A stretch of 64,000 nt of DNA from positions 39,101 to 103,100 of the forward strand of contig NZ_QQAY01000010.1 of NCBI RefSeq assembly GCF_003350505.1, read 5' to 3'. Source of the DNA: Falsibacillus pallidus. Lineage in GTDB: Bacteria > Bacillota > Bacilli > Bacillales > DSM-25281. The translations under genes and the position numbers were made by a program. The notes under the pieces were generated by a model. That model did not search any database, had not been told where the DNA came from, and saw only the letters and a list, made by a program, of their open reading frames with translations. How positions within the stretch are numbered: the stretch's first letter is position 1; each line of letters begins with the position of its first letter. This document shows positions 62,963 to 64,000 of this stretch, in pieces.

Positions 62963-63937
62963 ATGCAGTTCACAATAAAAAAATACGAAACCAAATATGA
63001 AAAACAGTTAATTGAGATTTTACAAGCGAGATCTGAAGATGAAAATATCTTGCAGATGTTAAAGAGTCCATCTTGCAAAATTGCTTATGGTGTTTTTGTA
63101 GAGGCTGAATTAGCGGCTTTATTCTTTGGATGGACTGGCAGGTTTCATCCTTTTTGCCTATATTTTCGAATTGTTGTCAGTCCAAGTCAAGATGAAACGG
63201 AGACGGCGGAACAATTACTGGCATGGGTACAGGAGCAGGAAAAGATGGAGCTGCCGCTGCAAACCTCTTTATGGGAGACTCGTCATGAATTAATAAAGGC
63301 TTATGAAAAAATGGGATTTGAAGAAATCAGAAGAACCTATATGCCAAGGCTAAAGGTGGGAGATGCAGCACCACCTCGCGCATCCACTCATGTTGATCTC
63401 AAAATTAAGACATTGAAAGAGATTATGCTGGATGAACCGTTAATGAATAAACTGGCCCGGCTTGTCAAAACCAACTATGAAAATACCCACCTGGCAAATC
63501 CGGTGGCACAGATGGAAATAGATGATTGGAAAAAGTTGATACTGGCCGATGACACATTGCTGGATGGAAGCTACATTTGCTTAGATGAAAGGGGAGGGGA
63601 GATAGCTGCCTATTCTTTCCTTCATGATTCGGAAGAGGATGATGCATATGAATTAGGATGGTGCGGGGAGTCCCAAAAGAAATACACCGATGTCATAAAC
63701 CATTTAGTGAGCCATCAAATCTACTATTCAAGAAGAAAGGGTGTTTCCTGCCTCATTGGTGAATTTGATACAACGGATGAAGCAGCAATGGCAATCATGA
63801 AGTCGTTTCCATTCGAAACCGCTCCGGCATGGATTACCTATCAAAGAGAATACGGGACACCGGGGACAGGTTCCTTGTCCCGCAACCGGGACGAGGAACC
63901 TGTCCCCATAGCCGTCAAGTTAAGCGAAAAGGTGTAA
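62963..63937 (+). CDS. GNAT-family protein with a repeat-encoded C-terminal tail
   Basis: A 324-residue protein. The N-terminal half looks like a GNAT fold (FRIVVSPSQDETETAEQLLAWVQ, then HELIKAYEKMGFEEIRRTYMPRL near 108-130). The C-terminal half (about 150-290) is a second GNAT-like domain (KLARLVKTNYENTHLANP, AYSFLHDSEEDDAYELGWCG). The last ~25 residues (YGTPGTGSLSRNRDEEPVP, then IAVKLSEKV) are encoded by REP-like copy D, so the original stop was probably replaced by the insertion. RBS AAGGAG. Substrate unknown. Confidence 0.8.
   Translation: MQFTIKKYETKYEKQLIEILQARSEDENILQMLKSPSCKIAYGVFVEAELAALFFGWTGRFHPFCLYFRIVVSPSQDETETAEQLLAWVQEQEKMELPLQTSLWETRHELIKAYEKMGFEEIRRTYMPRLKVGDAAPPRASTHVDLKIKTLKEIMLDEPLMNKLARLVKTNYENTHLANPVAQMEIDDWKKLILADDTLLDGSYICLDERGGEIAAYSFLHDSEEDDAYELGWCGESQKKYTDVINHLVSHQIYYSRRKGVSCLIGEFDTTDEAAMAIMKSFPFETAPAWITYQREYGTPGTGSLSRNRDEEPVPIAVKLSEKV
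63854..63907. repeat. REP-like palindromic repeat, copy D, inside a CDS
   Basis: GGGGACAGGTTCCTTGTCCC-G-CAAC-C-GGGACGAGGAACCTGTCCCC, a 21-bp inverted repeat with one mismatch. Read in frame as GTGSLSRNRDEEPVP at the C-terminus of the preceding GNAT protein. Confidence 0.9.
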
Positions 63938-63958
63938 ATATTGGGTGAAATCCGTTAT

Positions 63959-63986
63959 CCTTCCATAAAGAAATCTTTATGAAAGG
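63959..63986. promoter_or_regulatory. Near-perfect palindrome before the next gene
   Basis: CCTTCCATAAAGA-AA-TCTTTATGAAAGG, with the 8-bp arms CATAAAGA/TCTTTATG perfect. A possible start ATG lies at 63996-63998 behind AAAGGATG, so this could be an operator or leader hairpin of the gene that begins at the window edge. The gene itself is not visible. Confidence 0.35.
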
Positions 63987-64000
63987 ATGACTTTTATGGA

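Overview
The window is a Bacillaceae (Firmicutes) chromosome segment. Gene order over the first 44 kb follows the Bacillus subtilis uvrBA-yvl-hprK-his-trxB-yvcIJK-whiA-crh-clpP-sigL-cggR/gapA-eno-secG-rnr-smpB-ssrA neighbourhood. GGAGG ribosome sites are strong, TTG/GTG starts are frequent, and sigma-A, SigW, CtsR, CggR and T-box signals match Bacillus consensus. Base composition is moderate in the core and more AT-rich in the accessory parts. I cannot fix the genus.

Layout. 1-3.9 kb: excision repair (uvrB end, uvrA). 4.0-6.1 kb: envelope-stress operon yvlABCD behind a SigW-type promoter. 6.2-6.8 kb: convergent cell-wall amidase. 7-10.9 kb: hprK-lgt-yvoD-ppaX-yvoF. 11-17.6 kb: complete histidine operon hisZGDBHAFI. 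17.8-24.3 kb: yvcD-like TPR gene, trxB, Nudix gene, rapZ-yvcK-whiA-crh. 24.4-26.4 kb: a methionyl-tRNA synthetase behind a Met T-box. 26.4-27.4 kb: clpP with a CtsR operator, and tRNA-Arg(CCG). 27.6-29.6 kb: small AT-rich insert with two unknown genes and a serine hydrolase. 29.7-38.6 kb: sigL, a thiol-redox protein and the cggR-gapA-pgk-tpiA-gpmI-eno glycolytic operon. 38.6-39.1 kb: unusual repeat-rich spacer. 39.2-44.2 kb: secG, est, rnr, smpB, ssrA. 44.4-63.9 kb: accessory region with three ECF sigma/anti-sigma modules, acetyltransferases, an SDR, a peptidase S51-like protein, an MFS carrier, dbpA, a phosphotransferase, a VOC protein, a histidine phosphatase and REP-like repeats.

How it works together. 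HprK, Crh, YvcK, RapZ and CggR sit around the lower-glycolysis operon, so much of the core concerns control of carbon flux. RNase R, SmpB and tmRNA form the ribosome-rescue and mRNA-decay set, and ClpP degrades tagged products. The accessory end is dominated by stress-signalling modules and enzymes of unknown substrate.

Most striking observation: the tmRNA gene is interrupted in its T-loop by a 271-nt sequence with the hallmarks of a self-splicing group I intron (U at the 5' junction, terminal G, P1 pairing, conserved core motif, no ORF). Functional tmRNA would therefore require RNA splicing. Secondary observations: an exact 21-bp-period six-unit tandem array flanked by ~54-bp direct repeats between eno and secG; REP-like palindromes translated into protein ends near 62-64 kb; a probable homopolymer frameshift at 45.47 kb.
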